Part shown: piece by piece, positions 16,240 through 25,775 of the stretch
Layout of the letters: every line of letters starts with the position of its first letter
How positions within the stretch are numbered: position 1 is the stretch's first letter
NCBI GenBank assembly: GCA_965228625.1
Contig: OZ245829.1
Coordinates: 372,001-436,000, forward strand
Direction of reading: 5' to 3'
Source: UBA2767 sp965228625
Lineage (GTDB): Bacteria; Pseudomonadota; Alphaproteobacteria; Rhizobiales; Methyloligellaceae
Length of the DNA stretch: 64,000 nucleotides
The notes under the pieces: model-generated
The model's input: only the letters and a program-made list of their open reading frames with translations
What the model was told of the DNA's origin: nothing
Database searches by the model: none
Made by a program: the position numbers and the translations under genes

Positions 16240-17160
16240 TCATGTCTTCCCCCGCACGTGATCGCGATAAGCGCTGATCGGTCTTGAGTGCGTGACCAAA
16301 AGATCGGCGAACCGCCGCACGGTGATCGAAAGGTGCCGGCTCCTGGGATAGACGATGAAGATCCCGCCATAGTTGATCATGTGGTCACCGAGAACCGTGA
16401 CCAGCCGCCCTTGCACAACATCCTCGAAGACATGGTACTCGGGCAGGAGTGTCAGACCCGCACCGCCAACCGCAAGATCACGCGCCGCCGCCCCGCTGTT
16501 GACGCTGACATTGCCCTTCACCTGATGACGTTTGGTCGTCTTGTCGTGCAGAAGCGGCCAGCGATCCTTGTAGGGCGCCGCCGTATCGATGATGCAATTG
16601 TGTTTGCGCAGATCAGCCGGTCTGAGAACCTGTCCATTCTGCTGCAGGTACGCAGGGGACGCGACCAGCGCCAGGTTCAGGTCAAGAAACTTGCGTGCGA
16701 TCAGGGTTGAATCCTGCAAGCGTCCGACACGCACGGCAAGGTCGAACCCTTCTTCGACCAGATTGACGACGCGATCGACGAGAAGAAGGTCGAGGTCGAC
16801 TTGCGGAAAATCCCGAACGAAGCCCGCCACCACATCTTCCATCAGGATATCGCCCACGAATACCGGCATCGTCACCCGGAACCGGCCCTCCGGTTGCGCG
16901 CGCTCGCGGCGTCCGGTTTTTACCAGCGCATCGAACTCCTGCACGATGCCCTGACACTGGCCGAGCACGTCCTCGCCGGCCGGCGTCAGGCTGAGGCTGC
17001 GGGTGGTGCGGTGGAAGAGCTGGGCGCCCAGCATATCCTCAAGATTGACCACATGACGGCTGACAGAGGACGGCGAGAGGCCGAGCGCCTTGGCGGCACT
17101 GGCAAAGCCGCCTTGCCGCGACACCTCCACGAACACCTGCAATGCCTTGAGCGTATCCAC
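16240..17160 (-). CDS. LysR-family transcriptional regulator
   Basis: 306 residues, standard length. N-terminal winged helix: MDTLKALQVFVEVSRQGGFASAAKALGLSPSSVSRHVVNLEDMLG, then LFHRTTRSLSLTPAGE, the CrgA/DsdC-like group. The ligand domain has QVDLDLLLVDRVVNLVEEGFDLAVRVG. It sits between the two AraC paralogs, convergent with the first and divergent from the second. Confidence 0.9.
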   Translation of the reverse strand: MDTLKALQVFVEVSRQGGFASAAKALGLSPSSVSRHVVNLEDMLGAQLFHRTTRSLSLTPAGEDVLGQCQGIVQEFDALVKTGRRERAQPEGRFRVTMPVFVGDILMEDVVAGFVRDFPQVDLDLLLVDRVVNLVEEGFDLAVRVGRLQDSTLIARKFLDLNLALVASPAYLQQNGQVLRPADLRKHNCIIDTAAPYKDRWPLLHDKTTKRHQVKGNVSVNSGAAARDLAVGGAGLTLLPEYHVFEDVVQGRLVTVLGDHMINYGGIFIVYPRSRHLSITVRRFADLLVTHSRPISAYRDHVRGKT

Positions 17161-17369
17161 TCAATTATCCCGTTTTTTGCAACACAGAATTGGGACATGA
17201 GCCTATTCTTGATTTTACCGGTGCACAATACATCAGATGAAGGCGCCGCGAGGAGCGCACATTTCATTCGGACCACCGGTGTCCTGCCCTGAAGCGCCCC
17301 TCGCGGCTCCATATCTGGTTCGAATACGAGCCGGCCCGGCATTGAGGCCGATACAGGCGGAAGATTGCG

Positions 17370-18425
17370 ATGGCAAACAGTATTGGCGCGGAAGGGTCTG
17401 GCGTGGGGTCGGAAAGCTGTCGACAGGTCGGCATCGTTAGCCGCAACCATTGTGAGATGGACACACTCGGTGAATTGCTGCGAGCGATGAGGTTGTCGGC
17501 CTGCGCGTTTCTTGAGGCCGAGTTTACCGCGCCCTGGTGCGTGGCATCCCGGTTGACGCCCGAGGATTGCCCATTTCGGATGTCACCTCCGGCACACATG
17601 ATTGCTTATCACTACGTGGTCGAGGGCGAATTCCTGCTCCAGGTCCGCGAGCAGCAGCCGGTGTTCGCCCGGCGTGGCCATCTGTTGTTGCTGCCGCGCA
17701 ATGATCCGCATGTGCTCACCAGCACTGCCGGTCTCGATCCGATTGATAACTCCGCCTTGATTGAGTTCGACGCCGATGACGGAATTGGCCGGTTGCGCCA
17801 CGGCGGAGGCGGTTCACGCTCACACCTGTTATGCGGTTATCTGGGCACAGAAGACGCAAGCGATCCGTTGCTGATGCACCTGCCCGCACTCGTTCACCTC
17901 GATCTGTCCGATACATCCACCGCGGCATGGGTCGAAGGTTCCATTCGGCATGCCATGCGCGGGTCGACGGCGGGCGATCAGGCGGCGACGTCGAACCTCA
18001 CCAAGCTGGCCGAGGTTCTGTTCGGAGAAGCCATCCGTGCGTACCTCCAGGACCTGCCGGAAGATCAGGGCGACTGGATCGCCGGACTGCGCGAGCCCGT
18101 CATCGCCAAGGCGCTCGCGCTCATTCACAGCCGTCTTGACCATCCATGGACGTTGGAAGACCTTGCGCGCGCTGTCGGCGCGTCCCGCTCAAAGCTCACC
18201 AACAGGTTCATGTACGCAATGCGCGTTTCACCGATGCAGTATGTCCGCCGCCGGCGCCTCTCCCGGGCGGCCGACGAGCTGTCCGGCAATTGTCGTTCGA
18301 TCGCCGAGATCGGGTTCGCTGCAGGTTATGACTCCGAGGCCGCTTTCAGCCGCGCCTTCAAGCGGCAGTTCGGGGCGTCGCCCAGCGCGTTTCGCGCTGG
18401 AGATGACTCTGCGCCAATGAACTGA
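17370..18425 (+). CDS. AraC-family regulator with cupin sensor domain, copy 2
   Basis: 351 residues from the ATG at 17370, which has GGAAG 6 nt ahead. The paralog at 15208 begins at the equivalent of the ATG at 17457, so the first 29 residues may not be made. Domains match copy 1: cupin_6 (FTAPWCVASRLTPEDCPFRM, MIAYHYVVEGEFLLQ, LLLLPRNDPHVL) and two helix-turn-helix motifs (WTLEDLARAVGASRSKLTNR, IAEIGFAAGYDSEAAFSRAF). Probably a duplication with the LysR gene between. Confidence 0.88.
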   Translation: MANSIGAEGSGVGSESCRQVGIVSRNHCEMDTLGELLRAMRLSACAFLEAEFTAPWCVASRLTPEDCPFRMSPPAHMIAYHYVVEGEFLLQVREQQPVFARRGHLLLLPRNDPHVLTSTAGLDPIDNSALIEFDADDGIGRLRHGGGGSRSHLLCGYLGTEDASDPLLMHLPALVHLDLSDTSTAAWVEGSIRHAMRGSTAGDQAATSNLTKLAEVLFGEAIRAYLQDLPEDQGDWIAGLREPVIAKALALIHSRLDHPWTLEDLARAVGASRSKLTNRFMYAMRVSPMQYVRRRRLSRAADELSGNCRSIAEIGFAAGYDSEAAFSRAFKRQFGASPSAFRAGDDSAPMN

Positions 18426-18457
18426 TCACGGGCCGCCGGATTGAAGCGCGGGCCTGG

Positions 18458-20905
18458 TCAGGACCGCACGCGTTCCGATTTTGGATCGTACAGAGGCTGC
18501 GCCGATGCATCTGCGGCAACCCTGCTTCCGGCGATCTCGATCTCGTAGGAAGAACCCAGGACGTCCTGAACGCTCTCGCCCACGCATGGCACGTAACCAA
18601 GCCCGACTGCCGCACCCAGATGATGGCCGTAATTTCCCGATGTCAGGTAAGAGACGATTTCGCCATCGCGCACGACCGGTTCGTGGTGGAACAGCAGCGG
18701 TTCCGGCTCGCGAAGCTTGAATTGCAGAAGACGGCGCTCAAGACCCGATTCCTTCTTCCGAAGCACCGCGTCGCGGCCGATGAACTCGCCCTTGCCGGTC
18801 TTCACGGCGAAACCAAGACCCGCTTCGAGCACATGGTCCTCGTCGGTGATATCGTGGCCGAAATGCCGGTAGGCCTTTTCTATCCGGCAGGAGTCGAGCG
18901 TGTGCAGGCCGCAGAGCCTGAGCCCCACATCCTCGCCCGCCTCGACAAGCGTCTCGAAGACATGCGCCGCCATCTCCACCGGCACATAGAGCTCCCACCC
19001 CAGCTCACCGACATAGGTCACGCGGTGCGCACGGGCCTGAGCCATGCCGACTTCGATCTGCCGCATGGTTCCAAACGGATGCTCCTCGTTCGAGAAGTCG
19101 TTTGACGAAATGTTCGACAGCAGCTCGCGCGCCTTCGGCCCCATGACACACAGCGTCGCCTCACTGTTCGTGGCATCGTGAACAAACAGATGAGACTCCG
19201 GGTCGGTGTGTCGGTGCAGCCATGCCAGGTCCCGCTGCACCGTCGCCGCCGGAACGACGAGCAGGAATTCGGTCTCGGAGAGCCGCGTGACGGTGAGGTC
19301 GCTCTCAACGCCTGCTCTGTCGTTGAGCATCTGGGTGTAAACGATCCGTCCCGGCGCCACGTCGACATCATTGCCGAACAGCTTCTGCAGGTTCGCGCAT
19401 GCATCGCGTCCCGATACCCGGATCTTTCCGAAGGACGTCATATCGAACAGGCCGACGCCCTCGCGCACCGCAAGGTGTTCGCGGCGGTTGTTGTCGAACC
19501 AGTTCTGCCGTTTCCAGGAATACCGGTATGCCGGCTCCTGCCCGTCGTCGGCGAACCAGTTGGCGCGTTCCCAGCCCGCCACCTCGCCGAAGACCGCGCC
19601 GCGGCTCTTCAGGTGTTCATGGAGCGGCGAACGGCGTACGCCACGGGCGGTTGCCATCTGCCGGTAGGGAAAGTGGTCCGCATAGAGCAGGCCAAGGGCC
19701 TCGGTGGCGCGGTGATACAAATAGGTCTTGTTGGCCTGAAACGGCTGCACGCGGCGGATGTCCACGTCCCACAAATCGAACGGCGGCTGGCCATCCTCCA
19801 TCCACTGGGCGAGCGCCATGCCGGCCCCGCCGGCGGATTGGATGCCGACCGAATTGTACCCGCATGCCACCCAGTAATTCTCAACCTCGGCCGCTTCGCC
19901 GAGATAGAACCGGTCGTCCGGTGTGAAACTCTCCGGGCCGTTGAAGAAGGTGTGGATGCCGACCTCGGCAAGCGCGGGAAACCTGTTCACGGCCATTTCG
20001 AGGATCGGCTCGAAGTGATCGAAGTCTTCCGGCAGCTCGTCGAAACAGAAGTCTTCCGGAATGCCGTCCATCCCCCACGGTTTGGCGACCGGTTCGAAAG
20101 CGCCCAACAGCATCTTGCCGGCGTCTTCCTTGTAGTATGCGCACTCATCGGGGACGCGCAGCACCGGAAGTTGCGTCAGGCCGGGGATGGACTCGGTGAC
20201 CATGTAGAAGTGCTCACAGGCCTGCAGCGGTACCGCGACCCCGGCCATCGCACCCACTTCGCGCGCCCACATGCCGGCGCAGTTGACCACGTGCTCGCAT
20301 GATATCTCCGTCGTCTCACCGTTGCGTTCCGCGACGACACCGGCCACCCGCCCCTTCTCGGTGCGGATTTCGCTGATCTTGACGTTTTCATGGATCGACG
20401 CGCCGCGCGCCTTCGCCCCCTTGGCAAGGGCATGGGTGATATTGGCAGGGTCGCCCTGCCCGTCCTTCGGCAGATAGACCGCGCCGACGACGCCCTCGAT
20501 ATTGAGATGGGGATACATCTCCTGCGCGCGGGCGGGAGAGATCGGCTCGATCTCGACGCCGTAGGCACGTGCCATGGAGGCACCACGCGAGATCTCTTCT
20601 TGACGTTCCTCGGTCAGGGCAACAGTGATGGAGCCGCAGCGACGAAAGCCTGTCGCCACACCGGTCTCGTCCTCAAGCGTGCCGTAAAGCTCCTGACTGT
20701 ATTTTGCCAGGCGTGTCATGTTGGCGGAGGCGCGCAACTGCGCGATCAGCCCGGCTGCGTGCCAGGTCGTGCCGCTGGTGAGCTGTTTGCGTTCGAGCAG
20801 GAGGATATCCGTCCAGCCGAGTTTCGCCAGGTGATAGGCAACCGAACACCCCGAAACGCCCCCGCCGATGATTACGACCCGTGCATTTGTGGGCAATTCG
20901 CGCAT
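18458..20905 (-). CDS. FAD-dependent oxidoreductase with GcvT domain (dimethylglycine/sarcosine dehydrogenase-like), 1
   Basis: 815 residues, as in dimethylglycine and sarcosine dehydrogenases. N-terminal FAD fold: VVIIGGGVSGCSVAYHLAKLG with LLLERKQLTSGTTWHAAGLI, the region of covalent FAD attachment in this family. From about residue 425 a GcvT-type folate-binding domain follows (WFDNNRREHLAVREGVGLFDMTSFGKIRVSG) with the barrel end. These enzymes remove N-methyl groups onto tetrahydrofolate. It is paralogous to the next gene upstream (38-nt gap), both in one minus-strand operon. Confidence 0.9.
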   Translation of the reverse strand: MRELPTNARVVIIGGGVSGCSVAYHLAKLGWTDILLLERKQLTSGTTWHAAGLIAQLRASANMTRLAKYSQELYGTLEDETGVATGFRRCGSITVALTEERQEEISRGASMARAYGVEIEPISPARAQEMYPHLNIEGVVGAVYLPKDGQGDPANITHALAKGAKARGASIHENVKISEIRTEKGRVAGVVAERNGETTEISCEHVVNCAGMWAREVGAMAGVAVPLQACEHFYMVTESIPGLTQLPVLRVPDECAYYKEDAGKMLLGAFEPVAKPWGMDGIPEDFCFDELPEDFDHFEPILEMAVNRFPALAEVGIHTFFNGPESFTPDDRFYLGEAAEVENYWVACGYNSVGIQSAGGAGMALAQWMEDGQPPFDLWDVDIRRVQPFQANKTYLYHRATEALGLLYADHFPYRQMATARGVRRSPLHEHLKSRGAVFGEVAGWERANWFADDGQEPAYRYSWKRQNWFDNNRREHLAVREGVGLFDMTSFGKIRVSGRDACANLQKLFGNDVDVAPGRIVYTQMLNDRAGVESDLTVTRLSETEFLLVVPAATVQRDLAWLHRHTDPESHLFVHDATNSEATLCVMGPKARELLSNISSNDFSNEEHPFGTMRQIEVGMAQARAHRVTYVGELGWELYVPVEMAAHVFETLVEAGEDVGLRLCGLHTLDSCRIEKAYRHFGHDITDEDHVLEAGLGFAVKTGKGEFIGRDAVLRKKESGLERRLLQFKLREPEPLLFHHEPVVRDGEIVSYLTSGNYGHHLGAAVGLGYVPCVGESVQDVLGSSYEIEIAGSRVAADASAQPLYDPKSERVRS

Positions 20906-20943
20906 GTTCTCACCTTCCCCGTCGCACCGTCATGCGGACCCGT

Positions 20944-23370
20944 TCAGGCCCGGAGCCTTTCGTTCTTTGGATCGAAAAGAGGCTCTCTGGACACCACCGC
21001 CGGGATGCGCTCTCCCAGCACTTCGAGTTCAAGCGCCGTTCCCTCACCGCTGAGCTCGGCATCGATGAAGGCAAGGGCGATCGCCTTCTTGATACGAAAC
21101 CCGTAACCGGCAGAAGACACAAAGCCGACACGGCTGCCATTGTGCCAGACGGGCGCGGCGAATGGCGCGTCGGCCGTGCCCGCGTCAACAACAAGCGGGA
21201 CGAAACGCTGCCCGGAACCCTGCTGCCTTTCCGCAAGCAGTGCCGTCCGCCCCAGAAAGTCGTCCTTGTCCAGCTTGACGAAGCGATCGAGCGACGCGGT
21301 CAACGGTGAAACCTCACCGAGCAAGTCCTGCTTCCAGGCGCGGTAACATTTCTCCAGCCGCAGGGACTCCATGGCGTAGGCACCGAAATCCTGGATCCCG
21401 AACTCTTCACCCGCCGCTACAAGCTGGTCGTACAGCGTCACGATGTCCGAGACCGGCGCGTGCAGCTCCCAGCCCAGTTCACCGACATAGTTCACCCGCA
21501 AGGCGTGGACGCGGATGCCGCCAACGTCGATCTCGCGCGCCGAGAGCCAGGGGAACGCGCCATTGTCGAGGTCGGCATCGGTCACTTTCGCAAGAGTCGC
21601 GCGGGCGTGCGGACCGGCGAGGACCAATGTGCTGAAGTCCCTTGTGACATTTTCAAGCGTCACGCTGCCATCCGACGGCAAATGGTTGAGCAACCAGTCC
21701 CGGTCCTGCCATTCGCCGGGCGCGGGCCCGATCAGACGGAAGGCGTCTTCCGAAGTCCGCGTCACGGTCATTTCCGTCACGATCATTCCCGCCTCGTTGC
21801 AGAAGTAGCAAAGCGCGATGCGTCCGGGCTTCGGCAGCACGCCCGCAATCAGACCATCGAGCCACGCGGTGGCCCCCGGACCGGATACTTCAAACTTGGT
21901 GAAGCCGGGCATATCCAGGATACCAACCCGTTCGCTCACAGCGGCGCATTCCTCGCCGATGGCATCGAACCAGTCCGGCCGGTGGAAGCCGTTGCTCTGT
22001 CCAGGATCAGCGCCGTTTTTGGGAATCCATGTCACACGCTCCCAGCCACCCCGGTCGCCGAACTGTGCGCCTTTCTCGACAAACCGGTCAAAGAGAGGTG
22101 ACGTCTTCATGGGCCGGCCGGCAGGCCACTCCAGGTACGGCAGATGCATGGCGTATTCATGCGCATACACCTCGACCGCCTTGGCCTCGCAATACTGCGC
22201 CGTGGTGTAATCCGTGAAGCGCCGGGGATCGCACGCCCACATATCCCACTCGGGACGGCCTTCGACGATCCATTCCGCAAGCACTTTGCCGGCACCGCCT
22301 GCCTGGGCAATTCCGAAAGTGAACACGCAGCATTCAAAGAAGTTTTCGAGCCCGGGAACCGGACCGATCAGCGGGTTGCCGTCGGGCGTGTAGGGAATTG
22401 GGCCGTTGATGACCTTGCGAACCCCTGCCTCGGCCAGGATCGGGACGCGCGCGCAGGCACTTTCGATATACCACTCCAGCCGATCGAGATCCTCGGTGTA
22501 GAGCTCGAAGGAAAAGTCTTCCGGAATGCCCTCTTTCCATGCCGGCGTGGCCTTCTCTTCATACGGTCCGAGGAGCAGACCCTTGCCCTCCTGGCGCAAA
22601 TAGTAGCTGTCGTCGGGATCGCGCAGCATCGGAAAGCTGCCGTCGCCGCCCGCCAGGTCCGGATGATCGTCAGTGACGATGTACTGGTGTTCCATGACCG
22701 TGGACGGCACCTCGCGCCCGACCATGCGTCCGATGACAGGAGCATAGTAACCGGCCGCGTTGACCACCTTTTCCGCCGTGACGTCACCATGCGGCGTTTT
22801 CACCTGCCAATCGCCGGACGGCAGCCTTTCGATTGACGACACCGCGCAGAATCGCCGGATCACAACGCCAAGGGCACGCGCACCTTTGGCAAAGGCCTGG
22901 GTGAGTTGCGCCGGATCGATATCGCCGTCCTTCGCATCCCACAACCCGCCCTCGAGATCATGGAGCTCCATGTAGGGCATATGAGCCTTGAGCTCCGTCG
23001 GCGTCGCGACCTCGAAGTCGATTCCCATTGCCCGGCCGACCGCGGCGACATGCTTGAACTCGTCGAGCCGTGTCGGTGTGCGGGCCAGCCGGACGGCGCC
23101 GGTCTGATGATAGTTGATCGGGTAATCGACTTCCTTTGCCAGGCGTTCGTACAGGCGGATCGAATAGGCCTGCATCCGCATGATATCGCGGTTGGCCGAA
23201 AAATTAGGGCAGTTGCCGGCTGCATGCCAGGTCGAGCCGGACGTCAGCTCGTTTTGCTCCAGCAGCAGCACGTCGGTGCAGCCCATTTTCGCGAGATGGT
23301 ACGCGGCCGAGCAACCGGCGGCCCCACCGCCGATGATCACAACCCGGCTGTGGCTCGGTAGCTCTGCCAT
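20944..23370 (-). CDS. FAD-dependent oxidoreductase with GcvT domain (dimethylglycine/sarcosine dehydrogenase-like), 2
   Basis: 808 residues from the ATG at 23370; the frame is open to 23412 but the family starts here (ELPSHSRVVIIGGGAAGCSAAYHLAK). It has the same two-part build as its neighbour: FAD domain with LTSGSTWHAAGNCPNF, then a GcvT domain (AVSERVGILDMPGFTKFEVSGPGATAW) and a C-terminal DPKNERLRA tail similar to the neighbour's DPKSERVRS. The two differ clearly, so they may act on successive N-methyl groups or form different complexes. It follows the LacI gene by 45 nt. Confidence 0.9.
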   Translation of the reverse strand: MAELPSHSRVVIIGGGAAGCSAAYHLAKMGCTDVLLLEQNELTSGSTWHAAGNCPNFSANRDIMRMQAYSIRLYERLAKEVDYPINYHQTGAVRLARTPTRLDEFKHVAAVGRAMGIDFEVATPTELKAHMPYMELHDLEGGLWDAKDGDIDPAQLTQAFAKGARALGVVIRRFCAVSSIERLPSGDWQVKTPHGDVTAEKVVNAAGYYAPVIGRMVGREVPSTVMEHQYIVTDDHPDLAGGDGSFPMLRDPDDSYYLRQEGKGLLLGPYEEKATPAWKEGIPEDFSFELYTEDLDRLEWYIESACARVPILAEAGVRKVINGPIPYTPDGNPLIGPVPGLENFFECCVFTFGIAQAGGAGKVLAEWIVEGRPEWDMWACDPRRFTDYTTAQYCEAKAVEVYAHEYAMHLPYLEWPAGRPMKTSPLFDRFVEKGAQFGDRGGWERVTWIPKNGADPGQSNGFHRPDWFDAIGEECAAVSERVGILDMPGFTKFEVSGPGATAWLDGLIAGVLPKPGRIALCYFCNEAGMIVTEMTVTRTSEDAFRLIGPAPGEWQDRDWLLNHLPSDGSVTLENVTRDFSTLVLAGPHARATLAKVTDADLDNGAFPWLSAREIDVGGIRVHALRVNYVGELGWELHAPVSDIVTLYDQLVAAGEEFGIQDFGAYAMESLRLEKCYRAWKQDLLGEVSPLTASLDRFVKLDKDDFLGRTALLAERQQGSGQRFVPLVVDAGTADAPFAAPVWHNGSRVGFVSSAGYGFRIKKAIALAFIDAELSGEGTALELEVLGERIPAVVSREPLFDPKNERLRA

Positions 23371-23415
23371 ATGTCCCCCGTCCTCCCTTGGCGCGTACGC
23401 AGCAAACCACACACC

Positions 23416-24474
23416 CTACGCAGGGGCAGGACCGGTCGTGCCGCGTATGACCAGATTGGTATCGATCCTTGTGGCATGCGGCGCCGGCTCGCCGGACAGG
23501 GTGAGCAGCAGTGTCTCGGCCGTGCGTTTACCCATCACGTCGGTGGGCACCTTGACCGTTGTCAGCTTGGGCGTGATCTGTGACGCCAGGTCGAGATCAT
23601 CAAAGCCAACGATGGAGAGTTCCTCAGGGACCCTGACCCCCAGCGCCTGGGCCTCGAACAGAGCGCCGATCGCCAGAACGTCGTTGCCGCACTGAAGCGC
23701 CGTTGTCTCCGGCGCGTTGTCGAGCAGCGTGCGAAGGCCGATACGTCCATCCTCGAAACTGTAAGAGCGATGAACCCTGGCCCTGGAGTTCAGCTCCAAT
23801 CCTCTCTCCGCCAATGCCGCAGATATTCCGGCGACACGCAGCGCGGCGCGGTCGTTGGACTCAACGGGAAAATCAATAATCCCGAAATGCCGGTGACCTT
23901 GTTCGAGAAGGTAGCGCGTGGCGGAGCCCGCCCCCTCATGATTGTCGTACCCAACGCATGGATGTGGCCCGGACGGCTGATAGACATTTGTCAGCAGATA
24001 AGGAATGCGCCGCGCCTGCAAAAGGTCATAGACCACCGACTTGCGGTTGGCCCCGCACAGCACGACCGCGTCGACGCCGGATTCGATGAGGCTGCGAATT
24101 TCCTTGAACTCGAGATCGGAATCGAATTCGTCAATGCCGAGTATCAGGGCGTATCCGGCCTTGCCGAGTTCGCGCTGCAGCGACGTGACGAACTGGGCAA
24201 AGATCGAGTCATCTATCGTCGGGATCAGAGCGCCGATACGCAGGCTGCGTTGTGACGATAGGGCGCGTGCCGCATTGTCCGGCACGTAGTACAGCCGATC
24301 GGCTATCTCCATCACTTTCGACCGCGTCTCGGCCGTCACACTTTCAGGACGGTTGAACACGCGCGAGACGGTTGCTGTCGATACACCCGCCTCCCTGGCC
24401 ACCGCACGGATTCCGCCAGACGCCTGTCTGGGAGAAGGCCTTGGACGCAAATTATGCTCCGACACGTCAGTCAT
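23416..24474 (-). CDS. LacI-family regulator of the methyl-compound island
   Basis: 352 residues. DNA-binding part: GIRAVAREAGVSTATVSRVFNRPESVTAETRSKVMEIADRLYYVPDNAARALSS, a full LacI headpiece with hinge helix. The periplasmic-binding-protein-like sensor domain follows (IGALIPTIDDSIFAQFVTSLQRELG). It heads the minus-strand operon with the two flavoproteins and is divergent from the importer operon; matching operators lie on both sides of the shared promoter region. Confidence 0.92.
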   Translation of the reverse strand: MTDVSEHNLRPRPSPRQASGGIRAVAREAGVSTATVSRVFNRPESVTAETRSKVMEIADRLYYVPDNAARALSSQRSLRIGALIPTIDDSIFAQFVTSLQRELGKAGYALILGIDEFDSDLEFKEIRSLIESGVDAVVLCGANRKSVVYDLLQARRIPYLLTNVYQPSGPHPCVGYDNHEGAGSATRYLLEQGHRHFGIIDFPVESNDRAALRVAGISAALAERGLELNSRARVHRSYSFEDGRIGLRTLLDNAPETTALQCGNDVLAIGALFEAQALGVRVPEELSIVGFDDLDLASQITPKLTTVKVPTDVMGKRTAETLLLTLSGEPAPHATRIDTNLVIRGTTGPAPA

Positions 24475-24502
24475 CTCTCACCTGATCGATATCTGCCAAC
24501 AA

Positions 24503-24514
24503 TGTAACCGTTTT
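24503..24514 (-). promoter_or_regulatory. LacI-type operator half near the LacI gene
   Basis: TGTAACCGTTTT lies 29 bp upstream of the LacI-gene start. It is the exact inverse of AAAACGGTTACA at 24591-24602, with the central CG typical of LacI-family sites. It suggests autoregulation of the LacI/flavoprotein operon. Confidence 0.6.
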
Positions 24515-24577
24515 AGTCGAAACAGCATACATAAATCTGTGGTCCCAAAAATTTGCTGGTTTTTATGACGTTTCTAA

Positions 24578-24602
24578 TGTAACAATTGTGAAAACGGTTA
24601 CA
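24578..24602 (+). promoter_or_regulatory. LacI-type operator in front of the importer operon
   Basis: TGAAAACGGTTACA at 24589-24602 matches the 14-bp LacI-family layout with central CG. A further TGTAAC at 24578-24583 makes a wider inverted repeat with GTTACA. It is 85 bp from the other operator, a distance that would permit looping. The importer gene starts 112 bp further on. Confidence 0.6.
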
Positions 24603-24714
24603 TTTTGGTTGCTCGACCGTCACAATTGGCGCGGTATACGTCCAGGCGACCGGCAATCGGGGAGAACCATGCTTCGCGAACGAAGCGTGCAGCGTCTTAA
24701 AGGGAGTCCAGCAA

Positions 24715-25701
24715 ATGAAACGAATTCTCGCGTCAACGGCAGCTCTGGCCGTCGGAGCATCGATCTCTTTTGGTGCGGCCTTCTCAGCGGACAAGCCGGA
24801 GGAAATCACGGTCGCCTACTTCTTGGAATGGCCCACCGCCAACCAGGTGGCCCAGCTTGAGAAAGCGTACGACAAAGAACTGGGTGTCACGGTCAATTGG
24901 CGTGCGTTCGGAAACGGCAACGAGATGACCCAGGCCATGGCCTCCGGCAAGGTCCAGATCGCTTATAGCCAGGGTCTGGTGCCTTACGTCGTCGCGGTAT
25001 CCAGCGGTTTGCCGCTGCAGTTGGTGGGTGTCGCCGTTTCTTATGCGGAAGCCGACAATTGCGTCGTCAGCAAGGAGTCCGGCATCACCAAGGCGAACGC
25101 AAAGGAACTGGAAGGCAAGAAGATAGGAACACCGATCGGTAACGTCACCCATTACAAGCTGCTGCGCATGCTCGACCATCTGGGCGTCGATGCGACCAAG
25201 GTCAACATGGTGCAGATGAACGGCGCGGACGCGGCGGTCGCCTTTGCGCGCGGCGATATCGTGATGGGATGCGCGTTCGGCGGGCCGATGCTTCGTATGA
25301 AGGAAACCGGTGAATACCTGATGACCGCCAAGGAGCAGGAGGACATCGGCATCCGCGTGTTCGACGTCATCTCGGTGACCAAGGAGTTCGCCGACGAGCA
25401 CCCGGAACTGGTGCAGAAATTCATCGACGTCACCGACAAGGCGAACGCGGCCTACTACAAGGACAAGGCGGCCGCACTGCCGAAGATCGCCAAGGCCGCC
25501 GGCATGGATAAAGGCGCGGCTGAAAACCTGCTGAAGATGTTCGCCTTCCCGTCGAAGGCGGACCAGGCGTCGGACGCGTGGCTCGGTGGCACGGTGCAGG
25601 AGTTCACGAAACAGGTCGCGGACTTCTTCGTTCAGCAGAAGCAGATGGACAAGGCCTTGCCGAGCTACGACGGCAACATAACCGCGAAGTTCGTGAAATA
25701 G
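24715..25701 (+). CDS. ABC transporter periplasmic binding protein, TauA-like
   Basis: 328 residues. Signal peptide about residues 1-24 (KRILASTAALAVGASISFGAAFS). The mature part starts EEITVAYFLEWPTANQVAQLEK and has GNGNEMTQAMASGKVQIAYSQG, the NMT1/TauA-type nitrate-taurine-sulfonate binding fold. AAAGGGAG precedes the ATG. First gene of a three-gene importer operon under a LacI-type operator. TauA homologs bind taurine, but in this neighbourhood an N-methylated or amine compound is equally possible. Confidence 0.92.
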   Translation: MKRILASTAALAVGASISFGAAFSADKPEEITVAYFLEWPTANQVAQLEKAYDKELGVTVNWRAFGNGNEMTQAMASGKVQIAYSQGLVPYVVAVSSGLPLQLVGVAVSYAEADNCVVSKESGITKANAKELEGKKIGTPIGNVTHYKLLRMLDHLGVDATKVNMVQMNGADAAVAFARGDIVMGCAFGGPMLRMKETGEYLMTAKEQEDIGIRVFDVISVTKEFADEHPELVQKFIDVTDKANAAYYKDKAAALPKIAKAAGMDKGAAENLLKMFAFPSKADQASDAWLGGTVQEFTKQVADFFVQQKQMDKALPSYDGNITAKFVK

Positions 25702-25775
25702 ACGGGACGGACCGGGCGGCCCCATGGGTGCGCCCGGTTCACCCGGGATTGGAATCTCGAAAGGGGGGATATCCA

